Below are positions 43,783 through 55,700 of a stretch of 64,000 bases of DNA, piece after piece. Both the position numbers and the translations under genes were made by a program. The stretch is from the NCBI GenBank assembly GCA_003255025.1, contig QANY01002202.1, positions 62,001 to 126,000 of the forward strand, written 5' to 3'. This stretch comes from Datisca glomerata. Taxonomy: Eukaryota; Streptophyta; Magnoliopsida; Cucurbitales; Datiscaceae. Below the pieces are notes generated by a model that had not been told where the DNA came from, did not search any database, and worked only from the letters and a program-made list of their open reading frames with translations. Positions within the stretch are counted from its first letter, which is position 1, and each line of letters opens with the position of its first letter.

Positions 43783-43887
43783 CTTTATCTTTCAGCTCTA
43801 TGTTGCAGCTCTATTTTCCAGCACTTCCCTGATCAAGTTCTCAAGCTTAAGCATTTCACCATTCTTATACGGTCAGAGACAAATAAG
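43226..43887 (+). pseudogene. Four in-phase captured exons of an unidentified gene
   Basis: Exons 43,226-43,257 (donor CAG/GTAATC), 43,380-43,420 (acceptor TTTGTAG, donor GAG/GTACTT), 43,568-43,581 (acceptor TTCATAG, donor TCG/GTATGT) and 43,796-43,887 (acceptor CTTTCAG, donor AAG/GTATGC). One frame passes through all four: RASTKGKCIQGTSSLAGAKA, TKKRFLWIALCCSSIFQHFP, DQVLKLKHFTILIRSETNK. The phases fit at three junctions, including a 14-bp exon, which makes chance less likely. Parent not recognised. A CT tract interrupts the intron before the last exon. Confidence 0.45.
43737..43776. repeat. (CT)n microsatellite in CACTA-5
   Basis: About 20 CT units just before the last captured exon's acceptor; it may form that intron's polypyrimidine tract. 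Confidence 0.95.
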
Positions 43888-45499
43888 GTATGCATCCTCG
43901 CCTGAGACTGTTTCTTTACCCATTTCGTTCTCTTGAGTACTTTAGTCAACCTCCCTTAGAGTTCATCATTTTGTTTGGTTTCACTTATGGCATGTGACAG
44001 TGTAAACATTCTAGTTCTTGTTGTAATTAATATTTTGAAAATCAAGGTTTTTGTTATGTGTTGGAGGTCTCTCAATATTGGTCTTGGGGATATTTTTTGG
44101 ATAGCTTGCTCACACTCTTTTAAGATTTGTGAGGTTAGGTTATAATTACCCTGTCTCGGGGTTTCTTCTTAATACATATTACTTATTTATCCAAAAAAGT
44201 TGTATCTTTACCATATCCAATAAAACGGAAGTGTTGTTTTACATTGATATGTGATTTTTTTACTGCCCGTCATGGTTTAGAAGTTATGGTTCTGCATCTG
44301 CTGACTAATATTTTACTAGATTTATGTTGATTTTTTATGGTATAGTAATTTGTTTCTCATCACAGCCATTTGGTGAATTTAATGTGGTCTGATTGTTTAA
44401 CCATTGTGGTCAAATCTGATCCTTTTATATAATGTTGTATAAATAGATTTTAGTTTTATCTACATGGTGGCAGTTGAATGTTAATAACTTTTGATTCTAG
44501 GTATGATGATAAAAATTGTGTGTATTTTAATGGGTTGGAGATTATATTGCAAGTGATTGATTATAATTACAATAGTGGAGTTTTGTAGTTTTAAGATGGT
44601 AGCGACTTTTTTTAACGAATCATAATAATACAACAACAAGATAAACGTTACATCATCAAGGGTCATTTTAATGGGTTGGATTTATATTTTTTGTTGGATT
44701 TGTTTATGTTCGTAGGGTTGGATTTTGAATATTATGTTAAACTTTTCTTCTATGATGATTAGTATTGTGAGCGCTACAAATGTGGGTTGATATATTTTGT
44801 GGCATGATTGAAATGTTGGGGGGTGCTAGAAATGTGGATTGAAAAGTAGGATTTGCATTTTTGTTCTTGCATTTGTGTTGGATTTGCTTATGTTGTTTTT
44901 CCAACTTGCTAATATATATGCATTTTTAAGAATAGATCATAGATACATGGAAATTATGTATGTCAAGAAATAGGGTTTTACAATCTAGATTACAATCTTA
45001 TAGATATACATGTCTGAATATTGGAAAGCCTTTTATAGAGATAATATATATGTTTATAAGTGGATATTGAGCTATAACAATTATTATTTTTTATATAGGT
45101 CCACTGAAAATACAACAAACACATAGTAAGTAATTCAGGTGGTGTGTGGTTCCACATGTGATGAGGAATATGATTCCAACAGGAAGACATGGAAGTTCTT
45201 TAATGAAATTTTTTGCTTGTATTTGTGATATTTAATACAACTCAAAATATTTATAATATGTGATATGAACACATTGGAATGCTATTTTGTACGGTTTTTT
45301 GGACATTTGATATTGTATTTGATATGAATCTTTATTAGTAAAATTCTTTAATTAAATATATTTTAAATTAGTGATTTAATGGATGATCTTTATATTATTT
45401 GTTTGATACATTAGCGTAAATTATTTACATCATTTAAAGCCCTATAAGAGAATATAATAGCCTAAAGAAGCACAATAGGTAAATGAAGTTATGATATGG

Positions 45500-46150
45500 T
45501 TAGACATACAATATCATTTTAAAAATGCTATAGAAAGCTTTCAACGGCTTTAAAAATAACTATCATACACGTTTAATAGCGTTGAAAAAATGCTATTGTA
45601 ACTTTTCTATAACATTTTTTAAATGCTATAGAAAGCGTGCCATTGCGCTTGGCATCCTTTCTCTAGCGTTTAAAAAACGCTATAGAAAAGTTACAATAGG
45701 ATTTTTTAAATAAACGCTATAGAAAAGTTACAATAGGATTTTTTAAATAAACGCTATAGAAAAGTTACAATAGCATGTTTTAAATAAATGCTATAGAAAA
45801 GTTACAATAGATTTTTTAAATGCTATAGAAAGTCTCCCATTGTTGCTACGCTTATAATAACGTTTATAAAACGCTAAAGAAACCCCTCTATAACATTTTT
45901 TAAACGCTATAGAAAGTTACCAAGCGCAATGGGATGCTCTCTATAGCCTTTTTTAAACGCTATCGAAAGGTTTCCATAGCGTTTTTTAAACGCTATAGAA
46001 AGTCTCTCATTGTTACTACGCTTATAATAACGTTTATAAAATGCTATTAAAAGTATTTATGATAGCATTTAAAAACGCTATCGTAGGGTCAGAGTTTTAA
46101 TAATGTTGGCAAACATAACGTTACAAAAAATGGTATGAAAACCCTATGAT
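45500..46150. repeat. Subterminal repeat array of CACTA-5
   Basis: Many copies, in both orientations, of a 13-bp core AACGCTATAGAAA with spacers such as GTTACAATAG(C/G)AT and CTCTCATTGTTACTACGC. A segment of about 45 bp is tandemly repeated near 45,690-45,790. Such arrays are the usual transposase-binding regions of CACTA elements. Confidence 0.85.
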
Positions 46151-46195
46151 AGTGTTTTTTGGCCACTATCATATGATTTTCTTAGTGTAGTGAAC

Positions 46196-48300
46196 TTTGG
46201 TTCTTTTGAAACCAAGAATTGTTGAAGCTAAACTACCTGAATTCATTAAAGATTATTTTATTGAATGAACCATCGTTCTACTAGGATATACTTTAGATTT
46301 GGTTACATTGGGTTACAGAGACAGATTTGGATGAGGTAGAAGAAGTAACATATTTTTAGAGTGAAATAGCGTTACTTTGGAGGGTGCCCAAATATAAAAA
46401 ATGGATTTTTTAGCGTGTCGGGTTATATAATTGAAAATAATGAAATTGATGTGTGGTAAAAAACTATTCAATTTGATGATATTTAGAAAATATATGAATT
46501 TTCCTCTTTTGAACCCCATTATTAGGGTCAGTAGATCCAAACATAAGTAGCCTAAGACTTGGATTGATTATTCTTTCATCAAAGCAACGTTTTTGCCTAA
46601 CTATAATTGGGAAAATCTACTCTGTGGCATCATTTTTAATATGCAAGACAACATTGTTTAAACTTGGACTCTTGTTTGTTTCTTCACTTTCTTTATCATA
46701 AAACATTGTTTATTTTTAAACATTTATTTTTTGAATCTAAACTACACAACCTCGTATAAGTTATATTGTTGTAGTAGCTCGCGTATTATATTCGTGCACG
46801 TCGAATAATTTTATATTGAAGCTCAACCCAACTACAACGTTATTGTTTCGATCAATACTATTGAACAAGTGTATGTCAAGCCAGTCTATCAATGGAATCA
46901 CAATGTTTAGACTTCCCTTCCATCGATCTCAGTTTTGACTCGCCAGACTCTAAAAATGAGGAGGATGTTGTCTTATCAATCAGTCTGAACAACATTTCAA
47001 CATAAGATTTTATATTTATCTTAATGAGTTTTCTACTGATTTAATCCATATAGTAGAATAACTTATGAACTCTAGAAGTTCTTATTCTCCACTGTTCATA
47101 TGTTGGGTTAGTTGGGAAGATATTAGTCACTTTAATTAAGGTCGATGGTAGGTAGAACTAAACGATGCAATTATAATTCTATGTTACTAAGCACTATACG
47201 AAGCGACGTTACTCTACTTTTGTGTAAAGACATAAAGTCTTCTCTTCTAACAATTTCTTTGTGCAAAATGACTCAAAGCACTGAAACTAGAACCAAATGC
47301 GCGATGAAAAGTAGTCCAAGTCCAATATACACTCAAAAATATTATATTTGTTCAGTCAAACAAAATGTCAGATGCATCCAATTGCAGATTCCAGCCCAAT
47401 ATACAATGAGATGCAGAGCTTATGGGAGTACAAAACACCTAAGGGCATGTTTACCAATTGGTAAAGGAAAAGAATGGAAAGGCATTGATGAATGATTTCA
47501 TTGACTACATGCATTTACTAAAATTAGTAAATGTAAAGAACTTGTGGGCCCACCCAAATCAGTAATGGCTTTACTAAAAAATGGGTAATCGCTTTACCCA
47601 ACATGAGATATTAGAATTCTATTCCGTTTACTTACTTTCAAGGTAGGCCCGATCATCTTTTCTAATCTTTCTTTCTAATCATGATCCTACCCTTCACAGA
47701 TCAACTTCTTTTTCACAAAGCAACTTCTCCTTTTCTCGTCTAGACAACTATCACAATGCTTCCCCATCCAGTTTTCTTTCATCCATTAGTTATGTTTTAG
47801 TTATGTTTTGAAGTAATAATTTGGGCAATGCATTACATATCGTACCATATTTGATGTAGTAGATGTAATACGTAAATTTTCATGACGCTACAAAGTTATT
47901 ACTTTCATTAATTTCAAATACAATTAAAATTAGAGTGCATTCTTCTTAAAAGAGGATGAAGTCCTTCACCCTGGAACTTATAATGGAATGATAATCCAAC
48001 TTAGACAACTATACCAGGAAGAATTGGCTGCTTATGCCTGGAATTTATCTAAGGCATAATGTGATGGTGCCATCAAAAAGACAAAAAATGGTCGTATAGA
48101 ACCTTAGACTAGTCTCATCAGACATGACATCGACCTCCAAAATTGATCTAATATTTCATAAAGAATGAGTTTCTCGCAAATGCATACCATATGAATTTGA
48201 GACTTTCTCTATATTCTTTGTTATTGGTTCTTACGTTTATGCTATGTTAGTTTTATTAGGGATGTAGCCTAGCTTATGAGGATCTGGTCGCCTAAGCTCA
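46196..48300. other. No gene recognised; possible Harbinger-like terminus
   Basis: Near 47,440 the sequence TAAGGGCATGTTTACCAATT looks like a PIF/Harbinger terminal repeat after a TAA target, followed by GTAAA-rich repeats to about 47,640; I found no partner end. A 116-codon frame (47,145-47,495) has no recognisable domain. Confidence 0.3.
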
Positions 48301-48545
48301 AAGGATAGATGCACTTCAAGTACCATACGGTCCAATCATAGGAGCTAGAGTAAAGAGGATGGCTGAAGCACTTGATGGGCTAGTAAAGTAAGTGGAGGCC
48401 AAAACAAGTGTGGTAATGTCTAAACTTGGAAAAGAAGTTAGACTTGTAGACCTTGTGACGTACATGGAGCATGACGGGGAGACATGGCATCCGACATGGA
48501 TCAAGACATGGTCTTTTAAATGATGACATTGAAGCAAGACAACTT
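48301..48545 (+). pseudogene. Scrap of a gypsy pol C-terminal tail
   Basis: The plus strand reads RIDALQVPYGPIIGARVKRM, then AEALDGLV and a stop. The 'GPITRARAK-K--EALNGL' pattern is the tail found after integrase in several plant gypsy polyproteins. It lies just upstream of LTR-like copy A and on the same strand, consistent with a remnant gypsy 3' end. Confidence 0.55.
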
Positions 48546-48783
48546 AGAAAATCCTAACCTAGAAGTGGGCAGCCAATTTGAGCCAAATGGGTAGATTCAA
48601 AGTTCTATATTTTGTTGCAACTAATATTGCTTCATGTTGAGGAAAGATTTCTTCAAGGCTTGAATGTTGTTAATTATCTTGAATGATGTTTAGATTTTAG
48701 TCCATGTTCTTTGGACACTAATTTACACTCTGAATGTTGTTTAGAATTTTGTCTAGGTTCTTTGGTCACTTCAGGATTTTCAT

Positions 48784-49470
48784 GACTATTGATGTTGGAT
48801 TCCAAGGTTAATCTAGTAGCATTTTATTCAAGTAAGCTTAATTATTTTTCCCTTTATTTGACTAGCTAACAATGTATGGGAAATACATTTATTTGAATAC
48901 TCGAAGGGTTTAAATCAATAGATCTTACTTGAGTAATGCAAATTTATTTAATTCCTTAGTAATTGAAGTAATTAGTGAGTTATAGGAATATGTTATTCAC
49001 CTTGGAAACCTAAACAACCGGAACCATTAATTAGAGTTCTTGGTATATTCTAGCATAGGAATATGTTATACTTAATTAAGTGCTTAAGATATAAGGATAG
49101 AAATTGCTTATGCATAAAAGAAGTTGAGGTTTCTACTTCTAATGATGCTATAACAATCCTGACAGATTTAAGTTAAGATTAATAACTAAAATGAGATTTA
49201 ATTACTCTAGCCTATCCAACCATGAATTACAACACATTTCGTTCAAGCTTTTGATTCATCGTAAGTCACTATCACTGCATTTTATTTTAGGATTCATTAA
49301 TCATCAACCCCATTTCATTTAGTAAACTTCATTAGGTTTAAAATAGATTTCTACTAGCTATAGTTTTTCCCAATCCTTATGGAGAATGAAACTCACTTTA
49401 TTCTTTCTTAATGACATGTTCATTGCGTTAATATTTTCACACGATAAGTGTTTGTGCTACTGTCGGGGGT
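48784..49470 (+). mobile_element. Gypsy-2 LTR-like copy A and PBS
   Basis: Shares long blocks with 54,610-55,290 (AATCTAGTAGCATTTTATTCAA, GGAATRTGTTATTCACCTTG, ATTAATTAGAGTTCTTG, GATGCTATAACAAT). It ends with TTTGTGCTACTGTCGGGGG, a decayed form of the TTTGGCGCCGTTGCCGGGG PBS, followed by gag, so the LTR 3' edge lies near 49,450. Confidence 0.6.
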
Positions 49471-49659
49471 TGAGTGAAGAACTTAGTTGTTTAAATCTAT
49501 TTTTGACTTAATGTTTAGACAAATGTACTGAAGTCTGCTGTAGTTTTTGAATCTGTTTTAGCCTAGACAATAATCACATGAATGTGATCTTGGTATAGAG
49601 ATTGAAAAACCGTTAAGATAGTAAGGAGAGAACATAGAAGACTTTTTGCAGTTGAAAAA

Positions 49660-50048
49660 TGGCAGCCAATGAAGAGAGCGTTGTCTTAATAAAAACCACA
49701 ATCAAAATGTTAACAATGCTAACGATGTCATTGTTATCGCAGATGATAGAGAAATGTCACTCATGGACTATGAAAAACCTACATACTTACTCTTTGACAG
49801 CATAAGTTTTATTATTGACCAACATGATTAAGTCATTGAGCATGGTATCATAAGCAACTCAAAATCAAGGAATTCATCAATCAATGAACTAAGTTGTTGA
49901 AGTTTGATGTGTTTATTTTGGGAGAAGATCACTTGTTTGAAAGTTGTCCCGGTAACTTTGCCTAAGTTAACTATGTAGGGAACTTGAACAGAAAAATCAA
50001 TACCTATCTAAATAACTATGACCCTAGTTGGAGAAAACATACCAATTA
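49660..50048 (+). pseudogene. gag: Gypsy-2 gag scrap with zinc-knuckle region
   Basis: Begins near an ATG (MAANEES, about 49,660). Later it reads HLFESCPGNFA, a stop, VNYVGNLNRKINTYLNNYDP and SWRKHTNY. In plant gypsy gags this order (C--C---H-FE-CP, then NYVGN-NRQ-NNPYSNTYNPGW) marks the knuckle and the following linker. Heavily decayed, and broken at 50,049 by the inverted copia LTR. Confidence 0.6.
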
Positions 50049-50948
50049 TGTTAGAATCGGCAGCGACGCACAGCGGAAGGCGTGGTGGTGTTTTAAAAAT
50101 TAATAAAATGATAAACGATCGCGTCTTCATAAATCCCAAAGATGAAAAACTTTTTAATTGAAATACACTTTTTCAGATTGCATCCATTATATATTTATCT
50201 ATTAAATCAAAGACATACAATGATATAAAATATAGCTCCTACACTCTAATCAAGCGTCCTTACAATACAACGATCTTGCTATCTCATAAATGATAGAATT
50301 CGAGATCCACACCACGATCTTCCAAGCTAATCCTCAAAAACACCAGGATGTCTGTTGGCACGTAGAATATATCCAGAACCAAGAACACTTTTTTATCTTT
50401 AGATATATTCAGCACATGAGATCTAGAGATTCTCGAGAAGGATTAATTTTTTGAGACAAAACTCTGTTTGAAAAACTATTAAAAGTTCTTCACACAACTT
50501 TTTAATTAACTTTTAATCTCAGAGAGTTTCACCCATGATTACAACTATGTTGTTAGCACACTAAAGCCAACAGAATAATATAAATATAGTTTATAGATAA
50601 TGGAATATCATATTTTTTAGGGATAAAATAATAAATTAAATGTAAATATGCAATTGAAGTGGGAACCACTGCAATTGTACAACACTACAGTGCCACACAG
50701 TTCTACAGTGTGCCATGAGGAGTCACAGCGCCTCATGGCACTGTAGTCTCATGGACCCACTATAGTTCCAGGAGGCACTACAGTGTGCCACGTCCCACTG
50801 TAGTGCCACGTGGGACTACACTAGTCCATGTCAATCTCTGATTCAAACTCAACATGCCACGTGGCAATTTCTGTAAATTTATTATTTATTTCAATTAGAT
50901 AAATATCTAAATATTAGTTAATTCAAAATTAACTCATCTGATCTCCCA
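50049..50948 (-). mobile_element. Inverted partial copy of the copia-4 LTR (left arm)
   Basis: This segment is the diverged reverse complement of 52,481-53,430. Shared landmarks are the CAGCGGAAG-CGTG terminus, GAGATCCACACCA-GATCTTC, CA(C/G)ATGAGAT(C/T)TAGA, and the cluster of CTGTAGTGCCACGTGG motifs. It ends in TGTTAG at the left, the inverse of an LTR end. Confidence 0.8.
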
Positions 50949-50959
50949 CTCATTTGATC

Positions 50960-51221
50960 CTGTACTATGACAAATGTGTGGTGGTAGCGAATTCCAAGGA
51001 TTTGAGGAGTCATAAGAGGGTCAAGCACATAGAGAGGAAATATCATCATGTAAGAGAGATCATCATGCATAGAAGGGAAGTGACTGTTTATGAAGATAGC
51101 GTCAAAACAGGACTTGGTTGATCCTTTTACGAAGACACTTTCTGTGAAGTCATTTGAGGATCACGTGCATAACATGTGATTGAAAGAAATGCCACATTTT
51201 ATTTTAGGGCAAGTGGGAGAT
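50960..51221 (+). pseudogene. pol: Copia-4 RNase H C-terminus and polypurine tract
   Basis: The plus strand reads ANSKDLRSHKRVKHIERKYH, then HVREIIMHREVTVYEDSVKT, then DPFTKT-like and FEGHV-like remnants. This is the last part of copia RNase H (HIE-K-H-IRE motif), about 200 bp before the polypurine tract AGGGCAAGTGGGAGA (51,206-51,220) and the LTR start. Confidence 0.8.
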
Positions 51222-53430
51222 TGTTGGGAGTCATGCCCTCAAAGCATGTGTATTGACATTTTGATATGAAATTTAAGGAAGATTACATTTTTCTTATAAT
51301 TGTTCTTTTAAATTATTGTTGAATAATTTATATAAATATCCAAATATTCCATATTTATTAATGAGACTATGATCTTGTATTAGTACGAGAGTATTAAGAT
51401 CATAGATAATTAATAATTGTTAGTAATATATTAAAGTATGGAATCTTTAATGAATGGTTGCTATTACGGTTCGCTAAGCATTATGAATGCGTGTGATCTT
51501 GATCTGAATCATTGATGTGTATACACATCTTAGTGAATGTGCTTTACATAATGAGATTATATACGACTAGACCGACGTGAATTAATATCTTTATTAATGT
51601 GTCGTTTATGATAAAGATTTAATATACATCAATTCGATTTTCATAAGTAGATCGGTCTAAATCTTGAGTAATCATGAACTCCTATGCAAGTCTACTGGAT
51701 CTTTTGACTCAATCGTTAAGTTCTGTTTGTAAAAGAAGCTAGTGACTTTTGGTTTGGAGATTCATTGATGTTGATGGCTGGGAACATGATCTTGCAAGAT
51801 TTGGAATCCATGCTTTCCTAACGGATTGTATATTGGTTCCATTAACTATTAATTCTAGATTTGAATGATTATTGAGCTCAAATTTATAATAAGATTATAA
51901 ATTAGTCATTCACTAGTGGATTAATAGTACTTAAGGGTCAAGAGCTATTTAGAGGGGTAAAATGATAATTTTGACCACCTCTAATTGACGGACTAATAGT
52001 TGGAGGACATAACTACATGAAATGATTATATCAGTGGACTACATGAGAATACTATGTAAAGACATTCTGTAACCACTAAGAGTTCAATTTCATATTTATG
52101 GTGGAGTAATAATGGAATTAATAAATAAGATTATTTAATTAAAAAGTTTAATTAATAATCTGATTTATTGGAGCTTAGGATTATAGGTCCATGATCCCCA
52201 AGTCACCTCTTTACAACGCAATCTAGGGTGTGAATATTTTAGGACATGAGAAAATGACTAACTTGCAAAAGGAATTTTTAATCTTAGGGCAAGTACATAA
52301 TTATGAGATAATTATGTGTGATTAATTAATTAAGAATCAATTATATATATAAATGATTATCAATTATTTTTCTAATTATCTAAAAGTCAGACAGTGAAAG
52401 TAGATAATTAAATTATTATTAGATAATAATTTAAATCAATTAAATCTGTTATTTGTGAAATAAGAGATAAGTTAGTTAATAGGGATAATCAGATATGTTA
52501 ATTTTAAATTAAATTATATCTAGATATTTATCTGATTAAAATAATATTTATTTCACAGTAATTGTCATGTGTCAATCACTTATTGGGTATCAAATATTGA
52601 CATGGATTATTGTAGTGCCACATGACACTATAGTAGTGGGGGTGCAACACTATAGTGCCACAAGACACAGTACCGTGAGACACTGTGCTACCTCACAACA
52701 CATTGTAGTGCCGTGTGGCACTGCAGTTGTTCACAGTTGCAGTCGATCCCACTGCAAATTATAATTTTGTAATTAAATATTATTTCAGTTTACTCCTAAA
52801 AAATCTGATACGTCATTATCTAGAAAAAATACAGATATTATTCTACTGGCCTCAGTTGATGAATGAGTTCTTCAGTTGATAAAAAATCGAATTGGGAACA
52901 TAGTAGGTATCGATGATTTTTCCCTATGATAAATAGTTAATCAAAACTCTGAAAGAATAATCATCGTGTTCTTTAAGAGAATCGTATCACTAAAGTCATT
53001 CTCTGTAAATATCTAAATCTCATGTGTTGAGTACATCTGAGACAGAAAAAGTGTATTGTAATATTCTACGTACCCACACACGTCCTAGTGCGTTGAGGAT
53101 TGACTTAGAAGATTTTGGTGTGGATCTCGGTGTCTACTGATCCTTGGAACAGTTTTGTGTGACAGAGGATCGATCGGCTTTGCAAGGATGATTGATATAG
53201 TCTACAAGAAGTATATGATTCATAACCTTATATGTTGTAGATTTAATGTATAAATATATAATGGATCCTGACTAATGAAAAAAGAGTTTTCAATAAAATA
53301 TTTTTTATTTGGTTCTTGTGTTGTTGCACAAGTTTTATTTTATTCAAAGATTTGATCTTTATTTAAATCTTAATTTTTAAATACCCTCGAGCCACACGCT
53401 TCTGTCGCGAACGCGCCGCGACGACCAACA
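51222..53430 (+). mobile_element. Copia-4 3' LTR, about 2.2 kb
   Basis: Starts TGTTGGGAGTCATGCCCTCA directly after the polypurine tract and ends CGACGACCAACA, so the terminal inverted repeat TGTTGG/CCAACA is perfect. The length is within the range of Angela/SIRE-like LTRs. No target duplication is evident. Its 3' 950 bp has an inverted copy at 50,049-50,948. Confidence 0.72.
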
Positions 53431-54600
53431 ATTGTATGTTGCCCTTTATCTGTTTGAAGTATATTGTTGAACTAGTGAAAAAAGATTTGAGGGGTAAATT
53501 ATAAATGTTAAATTAAGTAAAGGAACTTATTTTAAAGTGATCTTTAGAAATTTTAGGGTATGAGCCTTAGAATCTTTTTCACACACACATACATGTGGCA
53601 GTAGATTCACATTTGGGACTAGTCTTATTTGAGGGTGAATTTTTAAGAACTGGGCTAACAATTAATTTAATATAACCTTAGTGCTTAGATTGAATTGGAA
53701 GGTTGAAAATCATTATTTGATTTAGAAGCCAGAATTTGAGTTGGTATTTGTATGACTTATCTGAATCCTTTTCATGTTTGCTTTGTCTTTTTATTTTATC
53801 ATCACTAAAGGATGAGCATTGGTTTATGTTTAGGGGTGTGATAACTCTATGAAAACTAGATTTATCTTGTAGTTTTCAAACTTTATTTACTCGGAGTAAA
53901 AGAGTGATTGATTTGGTTCTTAGTTATATTTTTATCATTTACTGCTTTTCACCATTCTTGGAGAACTTTATCTATCTAGCTAAAATAGAATAGCAAGTGC
54001 ACTCATTTTTTTCCTTCCTTTGTAAGACTTCAAGCTAGGAATGGAGTGACTTAGTGCTACAACATGAGGTTATTGTAGTGCTACACTTTTGTACGTGTAT
54101 TCATGAAAAAATTCCACTTTTTATTCCAGCTGGCACATGAATTTATGCAAATCCCGTGAGTGCTAAAAGCATCTGGAAAGCTAGCATACGCTGAATCTTT
54201 TGTTGTCCTCATCATTCTATTGAGTGATGTGTGCCCTAATTCCATTGTGTTCCCTATCTTGAAGCTAATAGATAAATGGGGTACATCTTTAGCATGACAG
54301 AGCTGGCAAACTATATTGACGAAGGTGGACAAAACTGTAGAGAACATAAGAAAGAGAATAGAAAAGGAAAGAAGAGGACGAAAGAGGAAGAAGACAAGAT
54401 TGGGAGCCATTCTATAATACATTCTTTATCCTTTCATTTAATCTTTGCACTTCTTTCTTTTAAGCTCATTAGTTTGCATTAATGGTTGGACAATTCTTTG
54501 AGCTAAACAATTCTTTGAGGACAATTCTTTTAAGCTCACTAAGCTCAAAATGAGCTAAACCTTTTTCGTTGGAGTGATTAATGAACCTCTAGGTTGTTTG
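53431..54600. other. Probably gypsy-2 untranslated DNA, no gene recognised
   Basis: AT-rich, no domain. A 113-codon minus-strand frame (54,081-54,422) with a Phe/Leu-rich start is not recognisable. The tandem string CAATTCTTTGAGCTAAACAA/ACAATTCTTTTAAGCTCACT lies at 54,488-54,545. Confidence 0.35.
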
Positions 54601-54609
54601 ACTTGACTA

Positions 54610-55290
54610 TTGACCTTGGATTGTGAAGCTAATCTAGTAGCATTTTATTCAAGTGTTTATTCAAATGTGTTTTGTTGCTAAATCTTATTATTGGCTAGCC
54701 ATGAACATACGAGAAACCCGCTAATTTAAATACTGGAAAGGTTTAAATTAGTAGATCTACCTTGAGTAATTCAAGTTAACTTATTTTCTTAATAATTTAA
54801 GCAAGTTGTGGGTAATATAGGAATGTGTTATTCACCTTGCAAACTTATAACAACTGGGACTATTAATTAGAGTTCTTGAATTTAATCTAGCATCGAAATA
54901 AGTTAGATCTAGTTAAAGGACTTAAGATATGAGGATGGAAATCACTTATGCATTTGAGAAGTTGAGAGTACTGCTGCTAGTGACGCTATAACAATTCAAA
55001 TAGCTCTCAAGTTAAGTTAGCAACCAAAAAGGGGATTTAATTACCCTAGCTTCTCTTACCATTGTTTATAACATATTTAAATCTATTATTGACTAGGATT
55101 TAATATTTGTCATTTACATTTTACCTTAGGATCAACAAGTTAACCATTATTCTCATTTCATCACACTTAATTGGTTCTTTAGCTAATTTTTACCAACTAA
55201 TTTATCGTTCAAACAATCCTCACAGAGATGACCTCCCTTATTACTATATTACTTATTGATGACACGTACACTTGCATATGATTTCCACAA
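54610..55290 (+). mobile_element. Gypsy LTR-like copy B
   Basis: Direct-repeat partner of 48,784-49,470, with many substitutions and small indels, ending GACACGTACACTTGCAT, a typical gypsy LTR end. It could be the 3' LTR of gypsy-2 or a solo LTR of a relative. It abuts a copia RT scrap. Confidence 0.6.
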
Positions 55291-55700
55291 TAGCATGCAT
55301 GAGACTTCTCACTGCAGAAGTATAAGGAATCGTCTTCATGTTATCTATCTTACCTTCATCTCACGATAGTAATCCTTGGATAGATGAATTCCATGTCTGA
55401 AAGACCACTGACTTTGTTGGGAATCTTGCATCATGAACCTATTCACAATCTTATCTATATACACAAATTGGGATAGACATATTCTTTTAGATCCTCAATC
55501 ATGAATGACCTTGATCCTAAAGTATATGCTGCTTCTCATATGTTCTTCATATCAAACTTTTTCGACAACCACAACTTTACATGCAACATTTAACCCTACA
55601 TCATTTTGAATGAGAAGAATGTCGTCTACGTAAAGAACCATGAAAATAACTATGCTTTATTCCTTTCTCTTGTACACACATAGTTCATCAAGATTTGATC
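55286..55700 (-). pseudogene. Copia RT scrap
   Basis: Minus strand: DELCVYKRKE, then VIFMVLYVDDILLIQND with the YVDD active-site motif, IYFRIKVIHD, SKRICLSQFVYIDKIVNRFM, MQDSQ, and SFRHGIHLSKDYY. This is the second half of the copia RT domain; several frames and stops break it. No adjoining copia parts are seen. Confidence 0.82.

Larger units (their letters stand above)
42165..46192 (+). mobile_element. CACTA-5, complete, non-autonomous, with captured exons
   Basis: Termini CACTACAAGAAAACCCTC (left) and the inverse of CACTACACTAAGAAAATCAT (right), 4,028 bp, target duplication AAC. The right subterminal zone (45,500-46,150) holds a dozen or more copies of AACGCTATAGAAA/TTTCTATAGCGTT; the left one has TTAATAGCGTTTTT. 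No transposase. The plus strand carries a 5' UTR-like segment and at least four small in-phase exons of an unidentified gene. Confidence 0.88.

Noticed and set aside
47440..47640. PIF/Harbinger element
   Set aside because: Only one possible terminus (GGGCATGTTTACCA) after TAA; no partner end or transposase. Kept only as a remark.
50044..53435. Mutator-like or fold-back transposon with 0.9-kb terminal inverted repeats
   Set aside because: The right arm is the end of an LTR that follows a copia RNase H and polypurine tract, and the flanks AATTA and ATTGT are not a duplication. An inverted LTR copy explains it better.
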